A stretch of DNA of 46,344 bases, from contig JAGWNK010000033.1 in assembly GCA_028871345.1 (NCBI GenBank), positions 1 to 46,344 on the forward strand. Direction: 5' to 3'. Below are positions 1-7,683 of this stretch, piece after piece. The position numbers were made by a program, and so were the translations under genes. The notes under the pieces are model-generated. The model did not search any database and was not told the DNA's origin. It saw nothing but the letters and a program-made list of their open reading frames with translations. Within the stretch, counting starts at the first letter, position 1, and each line of letters begins with the position of its first letter. This stretch comes from Alphaproteobacteria bacterium. GTDB taxonomy: Bacteria; Pseudomonadota; Alphaproteobacteria; Micropepsales; Micropepsaceae.

Positions 1-64
1 GGTGCGGCCGCATCCTTCAAGACGGCCTCGCCCCACTGCTATGCATCACCGGGACGGGGTTTGA

Positions 65-439
65 GATTTCACTTCATCCCGAGAATGGGCCGAGACCGTG
101 CTGTCCGAGGCCGGCGCCGAGCCCGCAATTGCGCAGAGCGTGCGCCGCCTAATCCTGGCGACCCGGCACGACGCGATGCCCGAGGAGCACGACGCGCGCG
201 CCGTGGTCGACATCGACCTTGCCATCCTGGGGGCCGCTGCCGAGCGCTATCAGCGCTTCGAAGAGGAGATCCGCGCGGAATATGCCTGAATCGAGGCGGC
301 CTTCTACCGGTGCGAACGCAAGGCCGTGCTGCAGCGCTTCCTCGACCGGCCCCGCATCTATGCCACCGCCACTTTCCGCCAGCGGCTGGAGGCGCGCGCC
401 CGCAGCAATCTGCTGCGCGCCGTGGCGGACTCGTCCTGA
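65..439 (+). pseudogene. HD-superfamily metal-dependent hydrolase, truncated and nonsense-interrupted
   Basis: Translation carries the C-terminal half of the predicted metal-dependent HD phosphohydrolase family (COG4339-like): LILATRHDA, then DIDLAILGA and IRAEYA, then after an in-frame TGA at 287-289 the frame continues AAFYRCERKAVLQRFL and DRPRIYATATFRQRL to a TGA at 437-439. Family members usually have Trp where the TGA stands (YAW), so TGG to TGA is the likely change. The N-terminal part with the metal-binding HD motif is absent; an in-frame TGA at 62-64 closes the frame, and the bases just before it resemble a degenerate copy of the intergenic element seen at 11406-11523. I read this as a dead fragment. 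Family assignment is from recalled motif order. Confidence 0.65.
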
Positions 440-474
440 CCCGTCGAACGCGGCGGGCCGAATTCCACTCCGGC

Positions 475-504
475 CCCAATTCTCCAATTCTCACCAATTC
501 TCAC
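475..504. repeat. Short tandem repeat at junction of two gene fragments
   Basis: About three imperfect tandem copies of a CCAATTCTCA unit lie exactly between the end of the HD-hydrolase remnant and the point where radical-SAM similarity is lost. It may mark the deletion or rearrangement that fused the two remnants. Confidence 0.6.
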
Positions 505-777
505 GCCGCCCTGGAAATTCACATAGCGGACGCCGCGCCTTTGGAGGATGGGCAGCGCCTCGATGAAACGCTCGCGATCGAGCCAGCGCCTATCCTTCAC
601 GATGCCTTTGTCGTGGGCGAAGGCGCAGAAGTCGCAGGTGGCGTTGCAGACGTTCGTGACCGACACGTCGCAGACAGCGGGGACGAGAAACCGCCTGGCC
701 GCTTTTGCGGTCCCTGTCGTCTTCGTATTGGGCTGGACGGCGCGCCCGACGCCTTGGAAATAGGTGCTTTCCGCCAT
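505..777 (-). pseudogene. Radical SAM protein, N-terminal fragment
   Basis: Minus-strand translation from ATG 777 (GTG 783 is an alternative) gives an N-terminus followed by the radical-SAM cluster motif CNATCDFC (CxxxCxxC, binding a 4Fe-4S cluster with S-adenosylmethionine), then a stretch ending RYVNFQGG. Radical SAM enzymes normally continue GGEPLL here; instead the frame runs into the tandem repeat at 475-504 and then antisense to the HD-hydrolase remnant. Roughly 90 residues of a protein that normally exceeds 300 remain, so the gene is broken at about base 505. It cannot form the TIM barrel and is almost certainly inactive. The exact subfamily cannot be told. Confidence 0.7.
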
Positions 778-999
778 GCCCACATTGGCCGCGCGGGAGC
801 ATGCCCCGCCCAGCCAATCCCCTCGAATTGAACACTTTGCGGATACTGTTCAGCCCCGACTGCTAGAATTGAGGCACTGTCAGCCACTCGTTCGCTGTGT
901 AGCGTTCCATTTCACAGCGCAGCAACACGTCCCACTTGGCGACAGAAGCTACCTGTCTGATGTAATATCGTCTGCGATACTGCAAATCGGGAGGGAGAA

Positions 1000-1644
1000 A
1001 TGGGCGAAAGGGGCGCTATGCATTGGTTGAAACAGGCGATCCCAAGTCTGTTTTTTTTGGGGTTAGTAATTTCGATTGCTTCATTTATCGGAGAACTGCA
1101 GATGGGGCGTGATGCGACCCATTACCTAATTCTCAAACTGGGGTCAGTCCAAGGGCGGCACGGGGTCGTAGCAACTTCCGCAGCTGCCATTCACGCACTC
1201 TTTGCTTGGTGGGCCCGGATCGTTGGGATCACCTTTGGCGTCCTGCCACTTCACATACCGCATTGGATGCATGGCCCGATATCGATTTTCTTTTTTGCTA
1301 TTTTCCATGCTTGGACACATGGAACATGGCGCGGACGTTTGAGCCTTTTCGGCGTTATCGGACGAATTGCAACAGTCAATGTTGTGGTCGCTGCGCTGGA
1401 GCTTGTGGGAATCCTCTCCGACAAGCTCTATCAATTTGGCAGCTTCGATTTCCGCCCATGGATTATGAGCGCCCCTTATGAAGTGCTGGCGTATCTTGTC
1501 GCCTTGATGGCATTGATATTCGTTGGCGCGGCTGCCCGATGGTATGCTTGGCGAGTTTTGAGCTGGCATGCACGCAATGTCGCTTGGCGAGAAAGGTTAG
1601 TCGAAGAACAAATGGACGAAGGTGAACGGAAAGTTGTGGGATGA
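1000..1644 (+). CDS. Polytopic membrane protein of unknown function
   Basis: 214-residue protein with about four hydrophobic segments (near residues 12-30, 60-80, 92-108 and 155-178) and a charged, likely cytoplasmic C-terminal tail rich in Arg and Glu. His and Trp cluster in the middle (LPLHIPHWMHG and FHAWTHG). Start ATG 1000 is preceded by a strong GGGAGGGAGAA ribosome-binding site. No family recognised. Base composition is visibly less GC-rich than the core genes (runs of T, many A/T third positions), and it sits between gene remnants and a recombinase tail, so recent acquisition is likely. The gene itself looks intact. Confidence 0.75.
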   Translation: MGERGAMHWLKQAIPSLFFLGLVISIASFIGELQMGRDATHYLILKLGSVQGRHGVVATSAAAIHALFAWWARIVGITFGVLPLHIPHWMHGPISIFFFAIFHAWTHGTWRGRLSLFGVIGRIATVNVVVAALELVGILSDKLYQFGSFDFRPWIMSAPYEVLAYLVALMALIFVGAAARWYAWRVLSWHARNVAWRERLVEEQMDEGERKVVG

Positions 1645-1743
1645 GTGGATGGCAATACGCACGACCAACACTTGCAGTTGTTGTTCTCGATGCGGCCACG
1701 TTTGGCAACACGGAATGCATTCGGTTCGGAGGCATCCAACCAC

Positions 1744-1851
1744 TCAGTGCGAGCCGCAGTCGCGCCACATACGTTCGTTGAATGCCCGTTCTTCAGCGCC
1801 AACAACGTCCGTGTAGATCATCGTGGATTCCAGCCGCGCATGTCCAAGCCA
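1744..1851 (-). pseudogene. Tyrosine recombinase/integrase, C-terminal remnant
   Basis: The minus strand encodes 35 residues: WLGHARLESTMIYTDVVGA, then EERAFNERMW and a short tail to TGA at 1744-1746. This matches the end of phage/plasmid-type tyrosine recombinases: the LGH motif carries the catalytic His and IYTDV carries the nucleophilic Tyr. Nothing upstream (above 1851) continues the similarity; the sequence passes into repeat-like DNA. It is a decayed integrase whose other catalytic residues (Arg, Lys, second His/Arg) are gone. It implies that an integrative element once ended here. Confidence 0.75.
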
Positions 1852-1903
1852 CCTAGCCCCGGTGCGTGGGTGGGCGAAGGACCTCACTCACCAACTGCCG
1901 TGG

Positions 1904-1962
1904 CCTGATCCCTCCCCGAAATTCGCGCCGCGAATTTTGACCCTCCCCTTTCAGCGGAGGGA
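1904..1962. repeat. Intergenic hairpin element (copy 1)
   Basis: Begins CCTGATCCCTCCCCGAA, then an AT-containing hairpin (AATTCGCGCCGCGAATT), then TTTGACCCTCCCC and a closing TTTCAGCGGAGGG. Same layout as the copies at 3211-3339 and 10638-10693: conserved arms, changed central stem. It lies in the 185-bp gap between the integrase remnant and the small gene at 2037-2270. Confidence 0.75.
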
Positions 1963-2036
1963 AAAGAAAGGGCCAACCCCGCGGCAGCATCGCCGCGCGC
2001 TTGTAGAGCATCCGGATGCATGTCCCGTCGCGGAAT

Positions 2037-2270
2037 TCACTCGCTCCTCCTATAATCGCCTCTGGACAGCCGCTGAACAAATTCAACTATCGTGATTGCG
2101 GGCGCCGCAACGGGGAAGATCGCGAAATAGACGGCCATGCCATCAAACGCGCCCTTCTTGCAGAAGGCTTCAAAACCATTCGCCAACGCCAAGAAAAGTA
2201 CCAACAACCCAAGACTTCCAACGATAGCAGTGCGTATCCTGAAATACAGCCGTGCGAAGTGCGCGAGCAT
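2037..2270 (-). CDS. Small two-helix membrane protein, hypothetical
   Basis: 77 residues starting at ATG 2270, preceded on the minus strand by AGGTGGGGAACCAAA, a plausible ribosome-binding site. Two hydrophobic segments, around residues 14-30 (AIVGSLGLLVLFLALA) and 45-62 (MAVYFAIFPVAAPAITIV), separated by a short charged loop with a Cys; the C-terminus is basic and acidic. A longer in-frame extension upstream lacks a ribosome-binding site and looks non-coding. No family recognised. It belongs to the same lower-GC patch as the gene at 1000-1644. Predicted inner-membrane protein, possibly a remnant of the acquired element. Confidence 0.5.
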   Translation of the reverse strand: MLAHFARLYFRIRTAIVGSLGLLVLFLALANGFEAFCKKGAFDGMAVYFAIFPVAAPAITIVEFVQRLSRGDYRRSE

Positions 2271-2486
2271 TTTGGTTCCCCACCTAATGTCGAATTTCCC
2301 CAACCGTAATCCTGCCCTTCCGGCTCGCGGTCTGATAATACAATGCCCGGCAAGTATCGGCGACAGACTCAAATGCGTAGCGCACGAACTATCCAGATAC
2401 CTGCGTAACACATGGATTTTCTTCCCCTCGCGATCCTGGCGGATCGCGCGGCCGGGAATGACAAGTTCGGCACGAAGGCCTGCGTG

Positions 2487-3200
2487 ATGCCCCGCAAAGT
2501 TCTCATGGCGATCGTCGCGGCGGTTGCTCTGCTCGCGCCGGCGCAGGCCAGGCACACCGCGCTTGCGACGCCGGGTTCGCAGGCCGGCACGCAGGCCGCC
2601 GTCTCGCCGTCAGCCGCGCAGGCCAAGCAGCCCGTCACGCTGCACGGCATCACGGTCGAGCAGGACGACCGCACGCTGGGCAATCCCAAGGCGCCCGTCA
2701 CCTTCCTCGAATACGGCGCGCCCGCGTGCCCCTTCTGCGCCCGCTTCGCGCTCGACGACATGCCGGTGATCCGGCGCGACTACATCGACCGCGGCAAGGT
2801 GTTCTATATCTTCCGCGTCTATCCTTTGCGCGCCGCCGACGGCACGGTGGCGACGCTAGCGCGCTGCCTGCCCCGGGCGCGTTATTTCACCTTCCTCGAG
2901 TTCATGTTCCGCAACCAGCCGCGCTGGGACCCCGACGGCTACGACATCCCCGACGTCGAGGCCGCCATCGCCAGGCTCGCCAGGAGCCAGGGCATCGCCG
3001 CCAAGCGCTTCCGGCACTGCACCGGCGACGAGCGGGCGATCGCGCGCCTCAACGCCCTCGCGAAGGACGGCGACGAGAAATACAGGATCAGGGGCACGCC
3101 GACCTTCGTGGTCAACGGCGCGGTGGTGGAGGTGCCCGACGGCAGCGAACCGCTCGCCGTGCTGCGGGCGAAATTCGAGGCGCTGCTGAAGGAGAAGTGA
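2487..3200 (+). CDS. DsbA/DsbG-family periplasmic thiol oxidoreductase
   Basis: 237 residues. An N-terminal signal peptide (hydrophobic AIVAAVALLAPAQA, about residues 9-22) is followed by an Ala/Gln-rich linker and a thioredoxin-fold domain of the Thioredoxin_4 type. The active site is CPFC at residues 81-84 in the context GAPACPFCARF, with the cis-proline loop GTPTFVVNG near the C-terminus. Proteins of this type catalyse disulfide formation or exchange in secreted proteins. ATG 2487 is preferred over the upstream ATG at 2412 because it sits 8 nt after GAAGG and puts the signal peptide at the N-terminus. No DsbB-like partner is encoded nearby; the next genes are also envelope-related. Confidence 0.85.
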   Translation: MPRKVLMAIVAAVALLAPAQARHTALATPGSQAGTQAAVSPSAAQAKQPVTLHGITVEQDDRTLGNPKAPVTFLEYGAPACPFCARFALDDMPVIRRDYIDRGKVFYIFRVYPLRAADGTVATLARCLPRARYFTFLEFMFRNQPRWDPDGYDIPDVEAAIARLARSQGIAAKRFRHCTGDERAIARLNALAKDGDEKYRIRGTPTFVVNGAVVEVPDGSEPLAVLRAKFEALLKEK

Positions 3201-3210
3201 GAACGGCTTC

Positions 3211-3339
3211 CCTGCCCTGAAAGAGGAGGGTCGAATTGCGCAGCCATTCGGGGAGGCCGCCATCAATGGTGGCCTGACCCCCACCCGATCCGGCTTCACG
3301 TCGTTACGCCCGATCGACTTCCCCCTTTCAGGGGGAGGA
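3211..3339. repeat. Two intergenic hairpin elements, head-to-head (copies 2a and 2b)
   Basis: Bases 3211-3255 read, on the minus strand, CCTCCCCGAA, a GC hairpin, then TTCGACCCTCC and CTTTCAGGGCAGG. Bases 3273-3339 carry the same plan on the plus strand (CCTGACCCCCACCC, then TCGACTTCCCCCTTTCAGG). Between them is a stem GGCCGCCAT/ATGGTGGCC. Occupies most of the 277-bp gap between the DsbA-like and methyltransferase genes; nothing else is visible there. Confidence 0.75.
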
Positions 3340-3477
3340 CGACAAGACCAAGCCATCCGTAACCGATCTCCCGCACGGCGAAGGCCGACGACCTGCTCAC
3401 GCGGGAATCCGTCGTAGTTCGGCGCGGTGGCGAGAGGCGTCGAAATGTGCGCACAATGCCGGCGAAGGGGGCACGCC

Positions 3478-4080
3478 ATGCAGACCAGCGCCTATCTGTT
3501 CGCCGAGCATCCGGCCTGGAGCGTGTTCTTCTGGACGAGCTACGCGTCGTTCTTCTTCGTCTCGTCCTGGGTGCACCGGCGCGACGCCAAGGGCCAGCGC
3601 GGCGAAAACCGCGACCGCGGCAGCAAGATCGTGATCTACGTCTTCTCGATGGGCGGCTCGCTCGCCGCCTTCGTCATTCCCGCCTTCCATCCCGAGCTGC
3701 GCATCCTGCTGCCGCACGAGGCGCTGTTCTTCGGCGCCATGGCGGTGTTCTGGGCCGGACTGCTGCTCTATGTCTGGGCCGTGCGCACGCTGGGCGAATT
3801 CTTCCGCACCTCGGTGACGCTGCTCGACGGACAGAAGCTGGTGACGCGCGGCCCCTACCGCCTGCTGCGCCATCCCGCCTACACCGGCGGCATCCTGTTG
3901 TTCAGCGGCGCGGGACTGGCCACCGGCAACTGGGCTTCGGCCGCGGTCGCGGCGGGGGCGGTGGCCGCGGGATACATCTGGCGCATCCGCGTCGAGGAAC
4001 GCGCGCTTCTGGAGCGCTTCGGCGCGGCGTTCGAGGCGCGGCGGCGGCAGACCTGGGCCGTCATTCCGCTCCTCTGGTGA
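3478..4080 (+). CDS. Isoprenylcysteine carboxyl methyltransferase (ICMT) family membrane protein
   Basis: 200 residues with four to five membrane helices. The conserved C-terminal signature of ICMT/PEMT-like methyltransferases is present: LVTRGPYRLLRHPAYTGGIL, followed by a last helix pair and EERALLERFGAAF (the EE...L...F region that contacts S-adenosylmethionine in family members). Bacterial members are membrane-embedded SAM-dependent methyltransferases of mostly unknown substrate, so the acceptor cannot be named. ATG 3478 is chosen because AAGGGG lies about 9 nt upstream; a longer reading from 3427 would begin in low-complexity intergenic sequence. Stands 100 bp before the penicillin-binding protein gene on the same strand. 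Confidence 0.8.
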   Translation: MQTSAYLFAEHPAWSVFFWTSYASFFFVSSWVHRRDAKGQRGENRDRGSKIVIYVFSMGGSLAAFVIPAFHPELRILLPHEALFFGAMAVFWAGLLLYVWAVRTLGEFFRTSVTLLDGQKLVTRGPYRLLRHPAYTGGILLFSGAGLATGNWASAAVAAGAVAAGYIWRIRVEERALLERFGAAFEARRRQTWAVIPLLW

Positions 4081-4180
4081 GGCGGAAATCGGCGCCGGGC
4101 GCGCTGTCTGACATGGCTGTAACCCGCAAAGTCTTGAATCCGCCCCAAATATCGGTCACCAAGCCGGCCGGCAGGTATCC

Positions 4181-6271
4181 ATGAACCGGATCTGGGAAGC
4201 CTTTCTGCGCGCCGTCGACACCCTGGGAGGTTGGATCATCGAACATTCGCGGCTTCTGCTGCGTGTCGGGGTGTGGGCGGTCGGCATCATCGCCGTGCCG
4301 CTCTTGCTCCTCTTCCTGCTGCCGAGCGTGCTGGCGCTGATCGCCCCGCCGCTGAACCTGAAGCAGGACCTCTATGCCGCCAACCGCCCGGTGGCCTTCA
4401 CCTTCCTCGACGACAGCGGCCATGTGGCGGGGCGGCGCGGCGCGGTGGTGGGCGAACGCCTCACGCTCGAGGACATGCCGCCTTATCTGCCCGCCGCCTT
4501 CATCGCCATGGAAGACCGCCGCTTCTATTCCCACCAGGGCATCGATCCGCGCGGCATGCTGCGCGCCCTGTTCGAGGACCTGCGGGCGCACCACGTGGTG
4601 GCGGGCGGCTCCACCATCACCCAGCAGGTGGCCAAGATCGTCTTCACCGATTCCGGGCGCACCTATTCGCGCAAGCTGACCGACATCATGGACGCGGCAG
4701 TGCTCGAGAAATCGCTGTCGAAGAAGCAGATCCTGGAACTCTACCTCAACCGCATCTATCTGGGCTCTGGCGCCTATGGCGTGGACGGCGCGGCGCATGT
4801 CTATTTCGGCAAGTCGGCGCGCGAGCTGACGCTGCCGGAAGCCGCGATGCTGGCGACGCTGACGCGCGCCCCCAGCGTGTTCTCGCCGCGGCGCGATCTG
4901 GCCCGCGCCCAGGAGCGCGCCTCGACGGTGCTCGACGCCATGGTGGACACCGGCGCCATCAGCCAGCGCCAGGCCGACGCCGCCAAGGATCACCCCGCCG
5001 CCGTGGTCGACCGCACCACGGTCGACGCCCGCAACTACTACATGGACACGGCGCGCGACGAGGCGCTGCGCGATCTCGCCGGCCAGACGCTGTCGGGCGA
5101 CGTCGTCATCCACACCACGCTCGAGCCCAAGCTGCAGGAGGCCGCGCGCTTCGCCGCGGTGCGCGTCATCGACGGCAAGGAAGGCCGCCACGCCCGCGCC
5201 CACCAGGCCGCCGTCGTGATGATGAAGACCGACGGCGCCATCGTCGCCCTGATCGGTGGCACCGACTACGACGAATCCACCTTCAACCGCGCCGTCCAGG
5301 CCCATCGCCAGCCCGGCTCGGCCTTCAAGCCCTTCGTCTATCTGGCGGCGCTGGAAGCCGGCGCCACGCCCTGGGACGTGCGCACCGACGAGCCCGTCGA
5401 CATCAACGGCTGGACGCCGACCAATTTCGGCGGCCGCAGCTACGGCACCGTGACGCTGGCCGACGCCATGGCGCACTCGATCAACACGGTGACGGCCAAC
5501 CTGGCGCAGGAGATCGGCATCGATTCCGTGGTCGAGGCCGCCAAGCGCTGCGGCATCACCTCCAAGCTCGATCCCAACGCCTCGCTGGCGCTGGGCACCA
5601 GCGAAGTGACGCCGCTCGAACTGACCTCGGCCTACGCCGTGTTCGCCTCGGGCGGCTACAAGGTCGCCCCCTACATGGTGACGGAGGTGGACGGGGCGGA
5701 CGGCAAGGTGTTGTTCAAGCGCCAGGCGGCGGAACCCGACCGCGTCATCGCCGAACATGTCGATCGCGACCTGACCGAGATGCTTTACGGCGTGGTGACC
5801 GAAGGCACCGGGAGGGGCGCCGCGCTGTGGGACCGCGAAGCCGCCGGCAAGACGGGCACCACGCAGGACTATCACGACGCCTGGTTCGTCGGCTTCACCA
5901 CCGATTACGTGACCGGGGTGTGGGTGGGCAACGACGATTCCTCGCCGATGCGCGGGGTCACCGGCGGCAGCCTGCCGGCGCAGATCTGGCGCGCCGCGAT
6001 GACGACCGCCGAGAAGGGCCTGCCCGCCAAGCCGCTCGACCGCTCGCCCGAACAGGCGCCGATGGACCAGACGATCGACGCCTCGGGCATCACGCCCGCC
6101 ACCACCGACGACGAAGCGCAGATCACCCCCGGCGAGGTGCAGCAACAGCAGCAGCAGCACGAGCCGCACAAACGCGGACTGGGCGGCCTGCTCGACTGGC
6201 TGTTCGGCTCGGACGACGACAGCGCGCCGCCGCGAAACGACCAGCCGCCGCCCGACGATCCCAACGACTGA
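4181..6271 (+). CDS. Bifunctional penicillin-binding protein, PBP1A family
   Basis: 696-residue class A PBP that polymerises and cross-links peptidoglycan at the periplasmic face of the inner membrane. One N-terminal membrane anchor (about residues 27-56). The glycosyltransferase family 51 domain shows the catalytic Glu111 in MEDRRFYSHQGID, the GGSTITQQ motif and LELYLNRIYLGSGAYG. The transpeptidase domain shows all three active-site motifs: SAFK with Ser380, SIN with Ser433, and KTGT at Lys557. The C-terminus is a disordered acidic/Pro/Gln tail including six consecutive Gln and a short hydrophobic GLLDWLFG patch. Start ATG 4181 follows GCAGGTATCC. Full length for the family. Confidence 0.93.
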   Translation: MNRIWEAFLRAVDTLGGWIIEHSRLLLRVGVWAVGIIAVPLLLLFLLPSVLALIAPPLNLKQDLYAANRPVAFTFLDDSGHVAGRRGAVVGERLTLEDMPPYLPAAFIAMEDRRFYSHQGIDPRGMLRALFEDLRAHHVVAGGSTITQQVAKIVFTDSGRTYSRKLTDIMDAAVLEKSLSKKQILELYLNRIYLGSGAYGVDGAAHVYFGKSARELTLPEAAMLATLTRAPSVFSPRRDLARAQERASTVLDAMVDTGAISQRQADAAKDHPAAVVDRTTVDARNYYMDTARDEALRDLAGQTLSGDVVIHTTLEPKLQEAARFAAVRVIDGKEGRHARAHQAAVVMMKTDGAIVALIGGTDYDESTFNRAVQAHRQPGSAFKPFVYLAALEAGATPWDVRTDEPVDINGWTPTNFGGRSYGTVTLADAMAHSINTVTANLAQEIGIDSVVEAAKRCGITSKLDPNASLALGTSEVTPLELTSAYAVFASGGYKVAPYMVTEVDGADGKVLFKRQAAEPDRVIAEHVDRDLTEMLYGVVTEGTGRGAALWDREAAGKTGTTQDYHDAWFVGFTTDYVTGVWVGNDDSSPMRGVTGGSLPAQIWRAAMTTAEKGLPAKPLDRSPEQAPMDQTIDASGITPATTDDEAQITPGEVQQQQQQHEPHKRGLGGLLDWLFGSDDDSAPPRNDQPPPDDPND

Positions 6272-6289
6272 CGGCCCGCGCCGCCGGCG

Positions 6290-6304
6290 TTAAGACCTCA
6301 TTAA
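6290..6304. promoter_or_regulatory. Perfect CtrA-type box (TTAA-N7-TTAA)
   Basis: TTAAGACCTCATTAA lies 129 bp before the first of two tandem secreted-protein genes and 19 bp after the PBP stop codon. TTAA-N7-TTAA is the consensus of the alphaproteobacterial cell-cycle regulator CtrA. In DNA this GC-rich, two TTAA words at exactly the right spacing are unlikely by chance, but binding is inferred. Confidence 0.5.
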
Positions 6305-6432
6305 CGACGACGCCAGTAAGGCCTTACCGTTTACGCGCCATAGAGAACGGGGCGGCATCCTTTGGCGGTAACCCGTGGGCCGGATGTGGAACGCGTCGCT
6401 TTCTGCAGGCTCCCCGGGACGGGAGGCGTTTC

Positions 6433-7005
6433 GTGCACCTGTCCAAACGCGCCATGTTGGCCGCCCTGGCGATGTTGGGGGCTGCGACCATGGCCGCGTC
6501 GGCCAGCGACATCCTGCAGAAGGCGATCAGCGATCCCGGCGCCTTCTGGACCATCTGGGGCCCGGCCAAGACCAACTACGTAACCGACTCGCGGGTCAAA
6601 GGCGGGGCGGCCGAACGCGTGACGATCTCGCCCAAGCCGAGGAACCCGTGGGATGTCGGCGCCTCCACGGCGATATCCAAGCCCGTGCGCAAGGGCGACG
6701 TGGTGCTGCTGATGTTCTGGGCGCGCGCCGAAAGGCCGCCGCAGGGCAGCGACCTCGTCATGCTGACCGGGCGCATCTACGAAAACGCCCACCCCGACAA
6801 CGGCGTCACGCCGCAGACCAACTTCCTCATCGGCGACCAATGGAAGCTCTATTACGCCAGCGGCAAGGCGACCAAGGATTACCCCGCCGGGGCGCTCAAT
6901 GCCGCCATGGTCCTGGGCTCGAGCGAGCAGGTCATCGATTTCGGGCCTCTGCACGTGCTCGATCTCGGCCCCAACTACGATTCCAACCTGCTGCCGCACA
7001 ATTGA
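6433..7005 (+). CDS. Secreted CBM4/9-like (galactose-binding-fold) protein, paralog 1
   Basis: 190 residues: signal peptide (AMLAALAMLGAATMAASA) and one compact domain. The pattern ISPKPRNPWDVGA, KGDVVLLMFWARAERPP, GRIYEN and the WKLYYASGKA strand resemble the jelly-roll of family 4/9 carbohydrate-binding modules, where aromatic residues and an Asp line the ligand groove; this is a fold-level impression, not a confirmed family hit. GTG 6433 is chosen because GGGAGG precedes it by 6 nt. The next gene (7026-7592) is a clear paralog sharing GPAKT, ISPKP, NPWDVG, FWARAERPP, GRIYEN, YYASG and the C-terminal LPHN. Probably binds a glycan in the periplasm or outside the cell. A CtrA-type box lies upstream. 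Confidence 0.75.
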   Translation: MHLSKRAMLAALAMLGAATMAASASDILQKAISDPGAFWTIWGPAKTNYVTDSRVKGGAAERVTISPKPRNPWDVGASTAISKPVRKGDVVLLMFWARAERPPQGSDLVMLTGRIYENAHPDNGVTPQTNFLIGDQWKLYYASGKATKDYPAGALNAAMVLGSSEQVIDFGPLHVLDLGPNYDSNLLPHN

Positions 7006-7025
7006 AGCCGGCCACGGAGGCTGCG

Positions 7026-7592
7026 ATGCGAACATCTAAACGGGTCATCATCTCCGCCCTGGCGGCGCTCGGGATCGCCACGACGGGAGCCGCCGCCGAA
7101 GGCGTGACGGTCGTCAACGATCCGACCGCCTATTGGGGCGTCTGGGGTCCCGCCAAGACGGATTATTTGCCCGACCCCAACGTGGCCGGCGGACAGATTC
7201 TGCGCATCACCATCTCGCCCAAGCCGGCTAACCCCTGGGACGTCGGCACCTATGCCCAGGTCATCAAGCCGCTGAAGCAGGGCGACGTGGTGCTGATGTC
7301 CTTCTGGGCGCGCGCCGAACGGCCGCCGGCGGGCAACGACTTCATCACCGTCAGCGGGCGCATCTACGAAAACAAGCCTCAGGGTATCGGCGTCAGCCCG
7401 GAGACCGGCTTCATGATCGGGCGGGAATGGAAGAAGTATTACGCCAGCGGCACCGCCGCGAAGGACCTTCCCGCCGGCACGGTGAGCGTCGGCATGATCA
7501 TCGGCACCGGCGACCAGGTCATCGATTTCGGCCAGCTCGCCATCGTGGATTACGGGCCGGACTACGACCTCGCGAAACTGCCGCACAATTGA
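7026..7592 (+). CDS. Secreted CBM4/9-like (galactose-binding-fold) protein, paralog 2
   Basis: 188 residues with signal peptide (VIISALAALGIATTGAAA) and the same single domain as the gene 20 bp upstream: ISPKPANPWDVGT, KQGDVVLMSFWARAERPP, GRIYEN, KKYYASGTA, VIDFG and the terminal LPHN. ATG 7026 follows GGAGG by 5 nt. Close spacing implies one transcript, and the similarity implies local gene duplication. The paralogs differ mainly in the loop after the first strand and around the GRIYEN-following segment, which could change ligand choice. No catalytic residues are evident, so a binding rather than enzymatic role is inferred. Confidence 0.75.
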   Translation: MRTSKRVIISALAALGIATTGAAAEGVTVVNDPTAYWGVWGPAKTDYLPDPNVAGGQILRITISPKPANPWDVGTYAQVIKPLKQGDVVLMSFWARAERPPAGNDFITVSGRIYENKPQGIGVSPETGFMIGREWKKYYASGTAAKDLPAGTVSVGMIIGTGDQVIDFGQLAIVDYGPDYDLAKLPHN

Positions 7593-7683
7593 AGCGCAAG
7601 GCTCGGCAATAGGTCACAACGCCTCAGTGTGAGGCCCGCCATCGTGCTACGCTCAAGGTGAGGTTGTCGTATCGGGGGGCATC

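Noticed and set aside
4061..6169. 702-codon open frame opposite the penicillin-binding protein
   Set aside because: Antisense shadow of a gene with all GT51 and transpeptidase motifs; composition is His/Arg/Gly-rich without domains.
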